Assembly: GCA_017390475.1 (NCBI GenBank) | Contig: JAFPBO010000004.1 | Coordinates: 46,582-110,581 of the forward strand | Length of the DNA: 64,000 bases | Direction: 5' to 3' | Source of the DNA: Loktanella sp. | GTDB taxonomy: Bacteria; Pseudomonadota; Alphaproteobacteria; Rhodobacterales; Rhodobacteraceae | Shown: one piece after another, positions 1-8,328 of the stretch | Position numbering within the stretch: the stretch's first letter is position 1 | Layout of the letters: every line of letters begins with the position of its first letter | The notes under the pieces: model-generated | What the model saw: only the letters and a program-made list of their open reading frames with translations | Told to the model about the DNA's origin: nothing | Database searches by the model: none | Position numbers and translations under genes: made by a program

Positions 1-898
1 GCACGGTTTTGCGCCCGATCCGTTTTTGCAAAGCGGCAAAGGGCAGGGGGGCTTCATCTGCGAAGGCCAGCACCTCGCCATCGATCACTGTGCCATCCGG
101 GAGCGCGTCGCAAAGCTGGGCGAGTTCGGGAAAGCGGTCGGTCATCAGGTCTTCGCCCCGCGACCACAGGTAATGGCTGCCGCCGCGCAATATGAACTGG
201 CCACGGATACCGTCCCATTTACGTTCCGCAGACCAATCTGCAGGCGGGCCGAGACTGTCGAGACCCTCTAACCCATAGGCAAGATAGAACGGATAGGGCC
301 GTGACTGGTCTGCGGTCGGGTCCTCTGCCTGGATCAGGCTGTGCCATGTCACGCTGTCGGGCGTCCAGTTGCCCATCAGTTTATGGGTCAGTTCCGGTTC
401 CGGCTGTCCCGTCGCCAGCGCAAGTGCGCGGGTCATGAGTTTCGCACTGATCCCGATGCGAAAGCCGCCGGTCAGCAGTTTGGTAAACAGAAAGCGTTCG
501 GCATGCGGCAGGCTGTCCCATGCGGCGATGATGCCTGCCTTGCGCGCCGCCTCATCCTGCAGGCCCAGTTCGCGCAGGCGCATGATCCAATATGTCAGGC
601 TTTCATCGCTGATCTGGCCCGGTGCGGGCAGCACCAGCGCGATGGTTTCGGCCAGATCACCGACGATGCTGTAGCTTTCCTCGAACAACCAATCCGGCAG
701 GCCCGCGACCTCTGCCGCCCAAAGGCGTAATTTGCTGGCGGTGATCACGCGTTTCGGCCTGCGCCCGGTGAACAGGGCGGCGGTCCAGAGCTTGTCCTGA
801 TCCGGCGCGTTGCGGAAATAATCCGCCATGGCGGCAACTTTAACGCTGGTTTTCGTGCTTTCATCGAGTTGCGCGAAGAGCGCGGCAAAGGCTTTCAT
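1..898 (-). CDS. ATP-dependent DNA ligase (cisplatin-damage-response type), C-terminus cut by window edge
   Basis: This gene joins nicked DNA using ATP through a lysyl-AMP intermediate. About 299 codons are inside the window; the C-terminal half lies beyond position 1. The first ~200 residues form the helical N-terminal domain. Adenylation motif I reads ERKWDGIRG, with the nucleophilic lysine at about residue 227, followed by SRGED and DGEVLAF as expected for ligase motifs Ia and III. The start ATG (898) overlaps the stop of the upstream exonuclease gene by 4 bp (ATGA), so the two are translationally coupled. The family is known to pair with a beta-CASP nuclease in DNA damage tolerance. The product call is firm; the exact subfamily name rests on the neighbour gene. 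Confidence 0.9.
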   Translation of the reverse strand, partial: MKAFAALFAQLDESTKTSVKVAAMADYFRNAPDQDKLWTAALFTGRRPKRVITASKLRLWAAEVAGLPDWLFEESYSIVGDLAETIALVLPAPGQISDESLTYWIMRLRELGLQDEAARKAGIIAAWDSLPHAERFLFTKLLTGGFRIGISAKLMTRALALATGQPEPELTHKLMGNWTPDSVTWHSLIQAEDPTADQSRPYPFYLAYGLEGLDSLGPPADWSAERKWDGIRGQFILRGGSHYLWSRGEDLMTDRFPELAQLCDALPDGTVIDGEVLAFADEAPLPFAALQKRIGRKTV

Positions 899-1908
899 GC
901 CGCATCCTCGCTGCTGTCGAAATCTTCGCCCTGATAATCGGTGCTGACCACATGGGCGTCATAGCCCTGATCGGCCAGCCAGCGCTGAAAGGCAGATGTA
1001 TAGCCATGGGTGACGAATATCTTCTCTGCCCCGGTTGCCTTGATCGCCGCATTCAGCCCGGCCCAATCGGCGTGGTCCGAGACGATGAACCCGCGATCTG
1101 CCGCCCGCCGGCGCCGCACGCCGCGCAAAGCCATCCAACCGCTGGCAAAGGCGGTCGAGGATGGGCCGAAACGTTTCGCCCAAGTGGTGCCAAGGGCGGA
1201 AGGCGTCGCCAGCACCAGCGCTCCGGGGTGGGTTTTGCCGGTGACGGTGGCATCGACGCGGATCGTGGCGGGCAGGGCGATACCCTGTGCGCGCAGCACC
1301 TCATTGGTGTTTTCCACCGCGCCATGCGTCAGGATCGGGCCGATAGCGGGATCAACAAGCCGCAACAGCCGTTGCGCCTTGCCCAGGGCATAGGCCCCCA
1401 GAATAGCGGTTTTGCCAGAGGTGGCACAATCAGCCCACCAGCGGTTGATCTGGTCGCGCAGGATATCCTGCGGCGTCCAGTTGAAAATCGGCAGGCCAAA
1501 GGTGCATTCGCTGATGAAAGCATGGCAAGGGACGGGGTCAAACGGTTCCGACAGCCCGTCGTCGACGGTTTTGTAGTCGCCCGAGACGACCCAGACCTGA
1601 CCTTTGACCGCGATGCGGATCTGCGCCGAACCCGGCACATGGCCAGCGGGGTGGAAGGAAACCACCGCATCCCCGATCTGCTGCTGCGCACCATAAGCGA
1701 TTGTTTCAACGGCGATATCGCCCAATCGGTGCCGCATGACCGCCGCAGTGCCGGGGGTGGACAGATAGCTGTCCATGCCCCAGCGCGCGTGATCGCTATG
1801 CGCATGGGTGATCAGCGCACGCGGCACCGGCCGCCACGGGTCAATGTAAAAATCGCCTGCGGGGCAATAGATCCCGCGGTCAGTGAAGGTCAGGACGTCG
1901 GCCATCAA
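895..1908 (-). CDS. Ligase-associated DNA exonuclease, metallo-beta-lactamase/beta-CASP fold
   Basis: A 337-residue protein of the metallo-beta-lactamase superfamily related to mRNA 3'-end processing factors. The zinc-binding motif THAHSDH (HxHxDH) is near residue 36. FHPAGHVPGSAQI and SGDYKTVDD supply further metal ligands. It probably trims DNA ends before sealing, because it overlaps the downstream ligase gene by 4 bp, and this pairing is characteristic of bacterial ligase-associated nucleases. Two Met codons open the frame (1908 and 1905), so the start is uncertain by one residue. The role in damage repair is inferred from family and linkage. Confidence 0.9.
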   Translation of the reverse strand: MMADVLTFTDRGIYCPAGDFYIDPWRPVPRALITHAHSDHARWGMDSYLSTPGTAAVMRHRLGDIAVETIAYGAQQQIGDAVVSFHPAGHVPGSAQIRIAVKGQVWVVSGDYKTVDDGLSEPFDPVPCHAFISECTFGLPIFNWTPQDILRDQINRWWADCATSGKTAILGAYALGKAQRLLRLVDPAIGPILTHGAVENTNEVLRAQGIALPATIRVDATVTGKTHPGALVLATPSALGTTWAKRFGPSSTAFASGWMALRGVRRRRAADRGFIVSDHADWAGLNAAIKATGAEKIFVTHGYTSAFQRWLADQGYDAHVVSTDYQGEDFDSSEDAA

Positions 1909-1945
1909 TTAAAGATAGGGGCTGAAACCTGTGTGCCAATAGGAA

Positions 1946-1990
1946 GCCTCTGCGGTGGACCGCAGAGGCGCCTCCGGCGGGAGTATTTTT
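1946..1990 (+). repeat. Hairpin plus conserved GCCTCCGGCGGG-AGTATTT element, copy A
   Basis: A perfect 10-bp stem (GCCTCTGCGG / CCGCAGAGGC, 4-nt loop) is followed directly by GCCTCCGGCGGGAGTATTT and a T-run. The same tail recurs at 14369 and 21854, each time after a different hairpin. This copy sits in the gap between two minus-strand genes (hydrolase end 2018, exonuclease start 1908), so it is inverted relative to them. It may act as a terminator or be a dispersed REP-like element. Confidence 0.7.
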
Positions 1991-2017
1991 GGAAAAAAGA
2001 AGACAGGGTGTGCCGGG

Positions 2018-2956
2018 TCAGCGATGCGCGTCGAAATGGGCCAGTGTCTTGGCGATGACCATGTCGCGCATCTCTGGGGCGTCCATCAGCATTTCGTGCC
2101 GGCCTGCCTTGATCTCGTGCAGCACGCCGCCGGACCATTGCGCCATGCGGCTGCGGATTGCGTGGGAATCGACGATGGTTTCCTTGCCGCCCAGAAAAGT
2201 GATGCAGGGCGTTTTGGGCGAAGGCAACTGCGCCAGATCGCGCATTTCCTGCAAGGATTGGCGCAGCCAGCGCAGGGATGGCCCGCCGACGCCCAGTTCT
2301 GGGTGGGCGGTGATCTGCTGGCGCAAGGCGGCATAGATTTCGGCATCATTGGTCAACGCATTGCCTGCAAAAGGCTGGTGCAGAAGATAACTGGCGGGTA
2401 ACTGTCCCGGCACGATCCGTTCGTCGAATTTCAGCGACTGGCTCAGGCCCGACAGCCCCCAGGCAAAGGCATGCACGGCGCGGGACATGCCGATACCCCA
2501 CATGGGTGCCGAGAACATGACCGCGTTGACGTCAAGCCCTGTCACCAGCGACCGCAGGCCGATACAGCCGCCCATGGAATGGCCGATCATGAACCAAGGT
2601 TTCGGCAGGCCGATGGCTGTGGCATGATCTGTCACCGCCTGCACATCATGCTGGTAATCGGCAAAGCTGCCGACATGGCCAAGGGCCGCATCGTTGATCA
2701 GCCTGTCGGCCAGCCCTTGCCCGCGCCAATCCACCGCCAATGTGGCATAGCCTGCCGTAGTCAGCGCGCGCGCGGTCATTCCGTATTTTTCGATATATTC
2801 GGTACGACCGGGAAAGATCAGCACCGTGCCTTTGGCCTTGTCCACCGGCCAGTGACCGACGCGGATGCGCCGGTTGTCGCTGGTGGTCAGCCAATGTGCC
2901 GCCCCGTTTGCCGGACCATCTGCGATGTCGTCATAAAGCGGGGCGGCTTGTGTCAT
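2018..2956 (-). CDS. Alpha/beta hydrolase, lysophospholipase-like
   Basis: A 312-residue serine hydrolase. The nucleophile elbow GHSMGG places the catalytic Ser at residue 127. WRGQGLADR upstream resembles the oxyanion-hole region of monoglyceride lipase/PldB-type enzymes. An Asp in ETIVDSHAIRSR and a His in AGRHEMLMD fit the remaining triad positions. No signal peptide is visible, so it is probably cytoplasmic or peripheral. Its start overlaps the stop of the SCP2 gene by one base (TGATG), which suggests co-transcription and a lipid-related role. Substrate not determinable from sequence. Confidence 0.85.
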   Translation of the reverse strand: MTQAAPLYDDIADGPANGAAHWLTTSDNRRIRVGHWPVDKAKGTVLIFPGRTEYIEKYGMTARALTTAGYATLAVDWRGQGLADRLINDAALGHVGSFADYQHDVQAVTDHATAIGLPKPWFMIGHSMGGCIGLRSLVTGLDVNAVMFSAPMWGIGMSRAVHAFAWGLSGLSQSLKFDERIVPGQLPASYLLHQPFAGNALTNDAEIYAALRQQITAHPELGVGGPSLRWLRQSLQEMRDLAQLPSPKTPCITFLGGKETIVDSHAIRSRMAQWSGGVLHEIKAGRHEMLMDAPEMRDMVIAKTLAHFDAHR

Positions 2957-3246
2957 CAGGACAGGACGCCTGACAGTTTCATCGCCAGACCCATATCACC
3001 ATCCACGGCCAGTTTGCCGGTCATGAAAGCGGTGGTTGGGTTCTGTTCGCCGTCAAGGATCGCCTTGAACACATCGGCGGTGGCGGTCAGGGTGACATCG
3101 GCATCATCATCGCTGGCGCGTGCGCCGCTTTGGTCAATGATGATCGCGCCTTCGTCTTCGATGACGAATTTGGCGGTCCCGTCAAAACCGGCCCCGCCCA
3201 TCTTGGCGTTCAACTGTGTGACGGCTTCATTCACTACGTCGCTCAT
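2956..3246 (-). CDS. SCP2 sterol-binding domain protein
   Basis: A 96-residue single-domain protein with the SCP2 pattern: an N-terminal helix, then KFVIEDEGAIIID and a strand-rich core ending in the helix KLAVDGDMGLAMKLSGVL. SCP2 domains bind lipids or acyl chains in a hydrophobic tunnel. The gene is first in a two-gene unit with the lysophospholipase-like hydrolase, consistent with handling of a lipid substrate. It is divergent from the TPR gene at 3300, leaving about 50 bp for both promoters. Confidence 0.85.
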   Translation of the reverse strand: MSDVVNEAVTQLNAKMGGAGFDGTAKFVIEDEGAIIIDQSGARASDDDADVTLTATADVFKAILDGEQNPTTAFMTGKLAVDGDMGLAMKLSGVLS

Positions 3247-3299
3247 GATTTTCTTCCTTTCGTGATAATCTGCGGCTGCCAGCCTCTGGTGTCCGCCGC

Positions 3300-3881
3300 G
3301 TGATGCGCTACATTACAGATATGATGGTTGAACACTTTCGCTTCAAATGTATCGTTACGGCACTTGTGCTGGGCTTTTCGTTTACCACGCCTGTTGTCGC
3401 ACAAACCGAAAGGCTCGACCAGCTTTTCGCGGAATTGTTACAGGCTGATGAAAACGACAGCTATCGTATCGAACGGCAGATCATTTCCGAATGGGGCAAA
3501 AGCGGATCACCTGCGATCGATCTGCTGATGCGCCGCGGGCAGGATGCGCTTGAAGATGGCGTGCCGGAGGCGGCACTCGATCATTTTTCGGCATTGGTCG
3601 ATCATGCCCCCGATTTCGCGGAAGGCTATTTCCAGCGCGCGACGGCCTATTACCTGCTGGATGAATTTGGCCCCGCGATGGCTGATCTGGCAGAAGTGCT
3701 GGCGCGCAATCCGCGCCATTTTGAAGCGATGCGCGGTCTGGCCATCATGATGGAAGAGACGGACCGCCCGGCGCAGGCGCTTGATCTTTACCGGATGATG
3801 CTCGACATTATGCCACAATCGATGCAGGCCCGCGAAGATGCTGACCGTCTGCAACAACAATTAGAGGGGCAGGCGATCTGA
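3300..3881 (+). CDS. Secreted/periplasmic TPR-repeat protein
   Basis: The longest frame gives 193 residues from GTG 3300, but ATG 3321 or 3324 gives a better signal peptide (MVEHFRFK, a hydrophobic core, then PVVAQ cleavage), so the mature protein begins near TERLDQLF. It contains about two to three tetratricopeptide-like helical pairs (for example AALDHFSALVDHAPDFAEGY and ALDLYRMMLDIMPQS). TPRs mediate protein-protein contacts; no enzyme motif is present. It lies 26 bp ahead of the helicase gene and may be co-transcribed. Specific function unknown. Confidence 0.8.
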   Translation: MMRYITDMMVEHFRFKCIVTALVLGFSFTTPVVAQTERLDQLFAELLQADENDSYRIERQIISEWGKSGSPAIDLLMRRGQDALEDGVPEAALDHFSALVDHAPDFAEGYFQRATAYYLLDEFGPAMADLAEVLARNPRHFEAMRGLAIMMEETDRPAQALDLYRMMLDIMPQSMQAREDADRLQQQLEGQAI

Positions 3882-3906
3882 CCGCCTGCCCCTGACGGGG
3901 ACGAAG

Positions 3907-6735
3907 ATGCAAGGTTCCCGGATCACGGCCGTTCTTGGGCCGACCAATACCGGCAAGACCCATTACGCGATCCAGCGGATGCTGTCATTCCGCACCGGCG
4001 TGATCGGCCTGCCGTTGCGCCTGCTGGCGCGCGAGGTCTATGATCGCATCGTCGCGATCAAGGGGCCATCCGTGGTGGCTTTGGTCACGGGCGAGGAACG
4101 GATCGTGCCACCGCGCGCCGCCTATTGGGTCTGCACGGTCGAGGCGATGCCTGATGGCATGGGTTGCGACTTTCTGGCGGTGGATGAAATCCAGCTTTGC
4201 GGCGATCCTGAGCGGGGGCATGTTTTCACCGACCGGTTGCTGCATGCGCGCGGGCTGCATGAAACCCTGTTTCTTGGTGCCGACACGATGCGCGGTGCGA
4301 TTGCAGCCTTGGTGCCGGATGCGCAATTCATGCGTCGGGACCGAATGTCAGAACTGACCTATACCGGATCGAAAAAGATTAGCCGTATGCCGGCACGTTC
4401 GGCCATCGTCGGGTTTTCGGTGGATAATGTCTATGCCATCGCCGAATTGCTGCGCCGGACCAAGGGCGGCGCGGCCGTGGTGATGGGCGCGCTATCGCCC
4501 CGCACCCGCAATGCGCAGGTGGAAATGTATCAGAATGGCGACGTCGATTTTCTGGTCGCCACCGATGCCATCGGGATGGGGCTGAATTTGGATATCGGCC
4601 ATGTCGCCTTTTCCTCGCTAACGAAATTCGACGGGCGGCGGATGCGACATCTGGCACCCGAGGAATTGGCCCAGATCGCAGGCCGCGCCGGGCGGCATAT
4701 CGAAAACGGCACCTTTGGCGTGACGGGCGAGGCCCCGCCTTTGGATGATGCCGTGGCCGAGGCGATCTGCAACCACCAGTTCCGCCCCGTGTCCAAACTG
4801 CAATGGCGCAACAGCCGGTTGCAATTCGGGTCCATCAAGCGGCTGATCAGCACGCTGGAAGACCGCACCGACAACCCCTGGCTGACGCGGGTGCGCGAAA
4901 GCGACGATCTGGCAGCGCTGAAAGCGCTGTCACTGGATGCAGAGGTTGCGGCGCGTGCGACGGACGGGCCATCGGTCAAATTGCTCTGGGATGTCTGCCG
5001 AATCCCTGATTTTCGCGGTGTCTCGCCTGCCGAACACGCCGCACTTCTGACGCAGATTTACAACGATCTGCATCAACTTGGGCATGTCTCGGCCAATTGG
5101 TTCGCGCTTCAGGTGCGGCGGATTGACCGCACCGACGGGGACATTGATACTTTGTCCAAGCGGCTCGCCTTTATCCGCACCTGGACCTATGTGGCCCAGC
5201 GCAAAGGCTGGCTGGTTGACGATTTGCATTGGCGTGATGAAACCCGCGCTGTAGAAGACCGTTTATCAGATGCGCTGCACGGCGCATTGACGCAAAGATT
5301 TGTGGACCGGCGGACCAGCATCCTGCTTCGCCGGCTCAAACAAAAGGAGAGCCTGTTGGCCGAGGTGAATGAAAAAGGTGAAGTGACCGTCGAGGGCGAA
5401 TTCGTCGGTCGTCTGGAAGGGTTCCGTTTCCGGATGGACAAAGCGGGCAGCCCGGACGAGGCGAAAACCCTGCGGCAGGCATCGCAGCAGGCGATTGCGC
5501 CGCATCTGCATCTGCGCGCTGACCGATTCTATAACGCGCCCGATACCGAGATCGATTTCACCGAACAGGGTGGGCTGATGTGGGGCGATCAGGCCGTCGG
5601 CAAATTGGTGGCCGGGTCTGACCCGCTGAAACCCGGTGTGGCCGTCTTTGTCGATGAAGAGGCCGGACCGGATGTCATCGCCAAGGTGCAGCGCCGTTTG
5701 CAGCATTTCATCGACCGCAAGATCGCGGCTGGCTTTGAAGGGCTGCTCGCGCTGCGCAATGACGAAACGCTGACTGGGGCGGCCAAAGGCTTTGCCTTCC
5801 GCATGGCGGAAAATTTCGGCATCATCCCGCGCGGCGATGTCGCAGATGAGGTCAAGGCGCTGGATCAGGAAGCGCGTTCCGGCCTGCGCAAACATGGCGT
5901 GCGCTTTGGCCAGTTCACGATTTTCCAGCCTTTGCTGCTGAAACCCGCGCCCACGCGGCTGCGTCTGGTGCTGTGGTCACTGGCGAAAAACCTGTCGGAA
6001 TTCCCCGAAAGCCCGCCCCCCGGTCTGGTCACTTTGCCAGCCGCGAAAGACGCTGTGCCGGGCTATTACGCGATGTCGGGCTACCGCGCTGCGGGCGAAA
6101 GGGCGATCCGTATCGATATGCTGGAACGTCTGGCCGATATGCTGCGCGACAAGGACAGTCGCGCCGGTTTCGAGGCGAATGCCGATATGCTGTCGATCAC
6201 CGGCATGACGCTGGATCAATTTGCCGATCTGATGACGGGGCTGGGCTACAAGGCCGAGAAGGCCGAACGGGTAAAGGTGAAAGCCCCTCGCGCTGATGCC
6301 GCGGGTAAGCCGCCTGTGGCGGTGCCGGTGCAGGACCCTGACACTGCACCAGAGCCGCCGGTGGAAGTGCCGAATGACACGCCACCCGCTGACAGCCCTG
6401 CCGATGTGCCGGTCGAACTGCCCGACGATGCACCGCAGGACGTGCCGGTCGATGAACCCGCCGACAAGCCCGATGCGCCGCAGGAAATCCCGGTTGAAGC
6501 GCCCGAGATGGAGGCGTTTTATACCTTCACCTGGGGCGGTCGCGCTGTGCGCCCTGCGCGTCCCGCAGGTGGTGATCGCCCACGCGGCAATCCCAAGCCG
6601 AAGGGGAAAGGCAAGGGCAAGCCGCCCGCGCAGGCCAACAAGCCGGAAAGCTTTCAGGCAAAGCCGAAGCGGGACAAGCCGATTGATCCGGATAACCCGT
6701 TCGCTGCGGCTTTGGCGGGGTTCAAAAAGGCTTGA
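3907..6735 (+). CDS. SUV3/MgpS-like RNA helicase-related protein with acidic proline-rich tail
   Basis: A 942-residue superfamily 2 helicase. Walker A is GPTNTGKT (residues ~11-18), motif II is DEIQ (~97) and the C-terminal helicase domain shows the arginine-finger region QIAGRAGRH. The family is related to mitochondrial Suv3 and is widespread in alphaproteobacteria, often under vague names. Residues ~800-880 are low complexity, with repeated PVEVP/DVPVE/DAPQ units, then a basic GK-rich end (KGKGKGKPP) that could bind RNA. The stop overlaps the start of the S4 RNA-binding gene (TTGA), which suggests a joint role in RNA metabolism. Precise substrate unknown. Confidence 0.85.
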   Translation: MQGSRITAVLGPTNTGKTHYAIQRMLSFRTGVIGLPLRLLAREVYDRIVAIKGPSVVALVTGEERIVPPRAAYWVCTVEAMPDGMGCDFLAVDEIQLCGDPERGHVFTDRLLHARGLHETLFLGADTMRGAIAALVPDAQFMRRDRMSELTYTGSKKISRMPARSAIVGFSVDNVYAIAELLRRTKGGAAVVMGALSPRTRNAQVEMYQNGDVDFLVATDAIGMGLNLDIGHVAFSSLTKFDGRRMRHLAPEELAQIAGRAGRHIENGTFGVTGEAPPLDDAVAEAICNHQFRPVSKLQWRNSRLQFGSIKRLISTLEDRTDNPWLTRVRESDDLAALKALSLDAEVAARATDGPSVKLLWDVCRIPDFRGVSPAEHAALLTQIYNDLHQLGHVSANWFALQVRRIDRTDGDIDTLSKRLAFIRTWTYVAQRKGWLVDDLHWRDETRAVEDRLSDALHGALTQRFVDRRTSILLRRLKQKESLLAEVNEKGEVTVEGEFVGRLEGFRFRMDKAGSPDEAKTLRQASQQAIAPHLHLRADRFYNAPDTEIDFTEQGGLMWGDQAVGKLVAGSDPLKPGVAVFVDEEAGPDVIAKVQRRLQHFIDRKIAAGFEGLLALRNDETLTGAAKGFAFRMAENFGIIPRGDVADEVKALDQEARSGLRKHGVRFGQFTIFQPLLLKPAPTRLRLVLWSLAKNLSEFPESPPPGLVTLPAAKDAVPGYYAMSGYRAAGERAIRIDMLERLADMLRDKDSRAGFEANADMLSITGMTLDQFADLMTGLGYKAEKAERVKVKAPRADAAGKPPVAVPVQDPDTAPEPPVEVPNDTPPADSPADVPVELPDDAPQDVPVDEPADKPDAPQEIPVEAPEMEAFYTFTWGGRAVRPARPAGGDRPRGNPKPKGKGKGKPPAQANKPESFQAKPKRDKPIDPDNPFAAALAGFKKA

Positions 6736-7121
6736 CCGACGCACCCCGGCAGGTGATCCGGCTCGATAAATGGCTGTGGCATGCGCGGTTTTTCAAATCG
6801 CGCAGCATCGCCGCCGGGATCGTCTCTGCGGGCAAGGTGCGGGTTGGGGGCAATCCCATCAGCAAACCGGCCCGCGCCGTGGGTGCAGGCGACGTGCTGA
6901 CCTTCGTGCAGGCCGAACAAACCAAGGTGATCCGCATCCTTGAATGCGGCACCCGCCGGGGCCCGGCCCCCGAGGCGCAGGCGCTTTACGAAGATCTGTC
7001 GCCGGTCGCTGTGACCAAGCCGCATAACCCCGGCGGTGACCGCAAGGGGCGGCCGACCAAAAAGGATCGCAGGGATATGATGACGCAGCGCGGGATCGAC
7101 AGCCCTTTCGACCTTGAATGA
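6732..7121 (+). CDS. S4-domain RNA-binding protein, Hsp15-like
   Basis: A 129-residue protein with an N-terminal S4 domain: IRLDKWLWHARFFKSRS, then GKVRVGGNPISKPAR. This is the layout of ribosome-associated heat-shock protein Hsp15, which binds stalled or free 50S subunits. The C-terminus is basic (DRKGRPTKKDRRD). The probable start is TTG 6732, overlapping the helicase stop; a GTG at 6753 is an alternative. Coupling to an RNA helicase and the family function point to ribosome or RNA quality control. Confidence 0.85.
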   Translation: MTDAPRQVIRLDKWLWHARFFKSRSIAAGIVSAGKVRVGGNPISKPARAVGAGDVLTFVQAEQTKVIRILECGTRRGPAPEAQALYEDLSPVAVTKPHNPGGDRKGRPTKKDRRDMMTQRGIDSPFDLE

Positions 7122-7169
7122 CCGGGCGATCCGATTTAGCACACGTCCCGAAGCATTACGGATGATCCC

Positions 7170-7505
7170 ATGACCTATATCGTCAACGACAATTGTATCG
7201 CCTGCAAATACACCGACTGTGTCGAGGTATGTCCCGTCGATTGTTTCTACGAGGGCGAGAACATGTTGGTGATCCATCCTGACGAATGCATCGATTGCGG
7301 CGTCTGCGAACCTGAATGCCCCGCCGATGCGATCCGCCCGGATACAGAGCCTGACATGGAAAAATGGGTCGAGTTCAATCGCAAATATTCCGAAATGTGG
7401 CCGGTGATCATCACCAAGAAAGACCCGCTGCCCGGTGCCGCCGAGATGGACGGCGAACCTGACAAGATGCGCCTGTTTTCCGAGACTCCGGGCGAGGGTG
7501 GTTAA
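7170..7505 (+). CDS. fdxA: Ferredoxin, 7Fe (3Fe-4S/4Fe-4S) FdxA type
   Basis: A 111-residue electron carrier. Cysteine clusters [17 protein letters not shown] and [12 protein letters not shown] match the seven-iron bacterial ferredoxins, where one cluster is 3Fe-4S and the other 4Fe-4S. The C-terminal extension (after residue ~60) is typical of FdxA. Length agrees with the family (~107-112). It is monocistronic or at the end of the helicase unit; carD follows after ~190 bp. Confidence 0.95.
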   Translation: MTYIVNDNCIACKYTDCVEVCPVDCFYEGENMLVIHPDECIDCGVCEPECPADAIRPDTEPDMEKWVEFNRKYSEMWPVIITKKDPLPGAAEMDGEPDKMRLFSETPGEGG

Positions 7506-7697
7506 CCTAACCACTTGATTCCAGGGGATTTCATCCCATTGTTACAGGACGCTTCCGAAGGGGGTGTTTTTGTGGTATGATTCCTTAATGACACGAACGA
7601 TTTGATCCCGCCTTTTCACACTTACATCCCGCCGGTGACCCGTGTTGCCGACGGTTTTTTGTCGCCTGACCGGCCGGATCGCCATGAAAGGAAAATC

Positions 7698-8204
7698 ATG
7701 ACCAAGAAGAAAAATGAATTCAGCCCCGACCAGTTTGTTGTTTACCCGGCCCATGGCGTGGGAAAGATCGTTTCTGTGGAAACCCAAGAGGTTGCCGGTT
7801 TCGAGCTGGAGATGTTCGTGATCGCCTTTGAAAAGGACAAGATGACGCTGCGGGTGCCGACACATAAGGCGACTGACGTTGGCATGCGCGCCCTGGCGAC
7901 GCCTGATGTGGTCAACCATGCGCTGAAAACCCTGCGTGGCAAGGCCAAGGTCAAGAAAGCCATGTGGTCCCGCCGGGCACAGGAATACGAGCAAAAGATC
8001 AATTCCGGCGACCTGATCGCGATTGCAGAGGTCGTGCGCGACCTGCACCGCCAGGACGATCAGCGCGAGCAAAGCTATTCCGAACGTCAGCTTTATGAGG
8101 CCGCCTTGGAACGCCTGACCCGCGAATTCGCCGCTGTCGCTGGCGATGATGAGAATGCTGCCGCCGCACAGATCGGTTCTGTTCTGGTCGGTCGCGCCGC
8201 CTGA
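7698..8204 (+). CDS. carD: CarD-family transcriptional regulator
   Basis: A 168-residue RNA-polymerase-binding regulator. The N-terminal Tudor-like domain carries QFVVYPAHGVGKI, a CarD/TRCF signature, followed by a helical DNA-binding C-terminal domain. CarD proteins stabilise open promoter complexes, especially at rRNA promoters. ATG 7698 is chosen because a purine-rich ribosome site (GAAAGGA, ~7686) precedes it and MTKKKNEFSPDQF is the usual family N-terminus; the frame could extend to 7602 but nothing supports that. An intrinsic terminator follows directly. Confidence 0.95.
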   Translation: MTKKKNEFSPDQFVVYPAHGVGKIVSVETQEVAGFELEMFVIAFEKDKMTLRVPTHKATDVGMRALATPDVVNHALKTLRGKAKVKKAMWSRRAQEYEQKINSGDLIAIAEVVRDLHRQDDQREQSYSERQLYEAALERLTREFAAVAGDDENAAAAQIGSVLVGRAA

Positions 8205-8222
8205 TCCCGGCCTGTTGATGTG

Positions 8223-8252
8223 AAAAGCCGCGCCTGACAGCGCGGCTTTTTT
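8223..8252 (+). terminator. Intrinsic terminator after carD
   Basis: An 11-bp perfect stem (AAAAGCCGCGC / GCGCGGCTTTT) with loop CTGACA ends in six T residues, 18 bp after the carD stop. This is a textbook rho-independent terminator. Confidence 0.9.
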
Positions 8253-8260
8253 ATAGTGGG

Positions 8261-8328
8261 TTCAGTTTTGGAGCCCATTCAATTTTAAAGTTCATTCAAC
8301 TTTATAGCGCAGTCAAATTTACAGCGCA
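8261..8328 (+). repeat. Four imperfect 17-bp tandem repeats
   Basis: Units start at 8261, 8278, 8295 and 8312, each 17 bp with the pattern TTCAA-TTT-A-AGCGCA (third unit TTCAACTTTATAGCGCA). The last unit contains the purD stop codon and its final codons. The array lies in the gap between convergent carD and purD. Confidence 0.6.

Noticed and set aside
952-2058. 368-residue plus-strand frame
   Set aside because: It is antisense to the exonuclease gene, which has intact catalytic motifs; composition is that of a shadow frame in GC-rich DNA.
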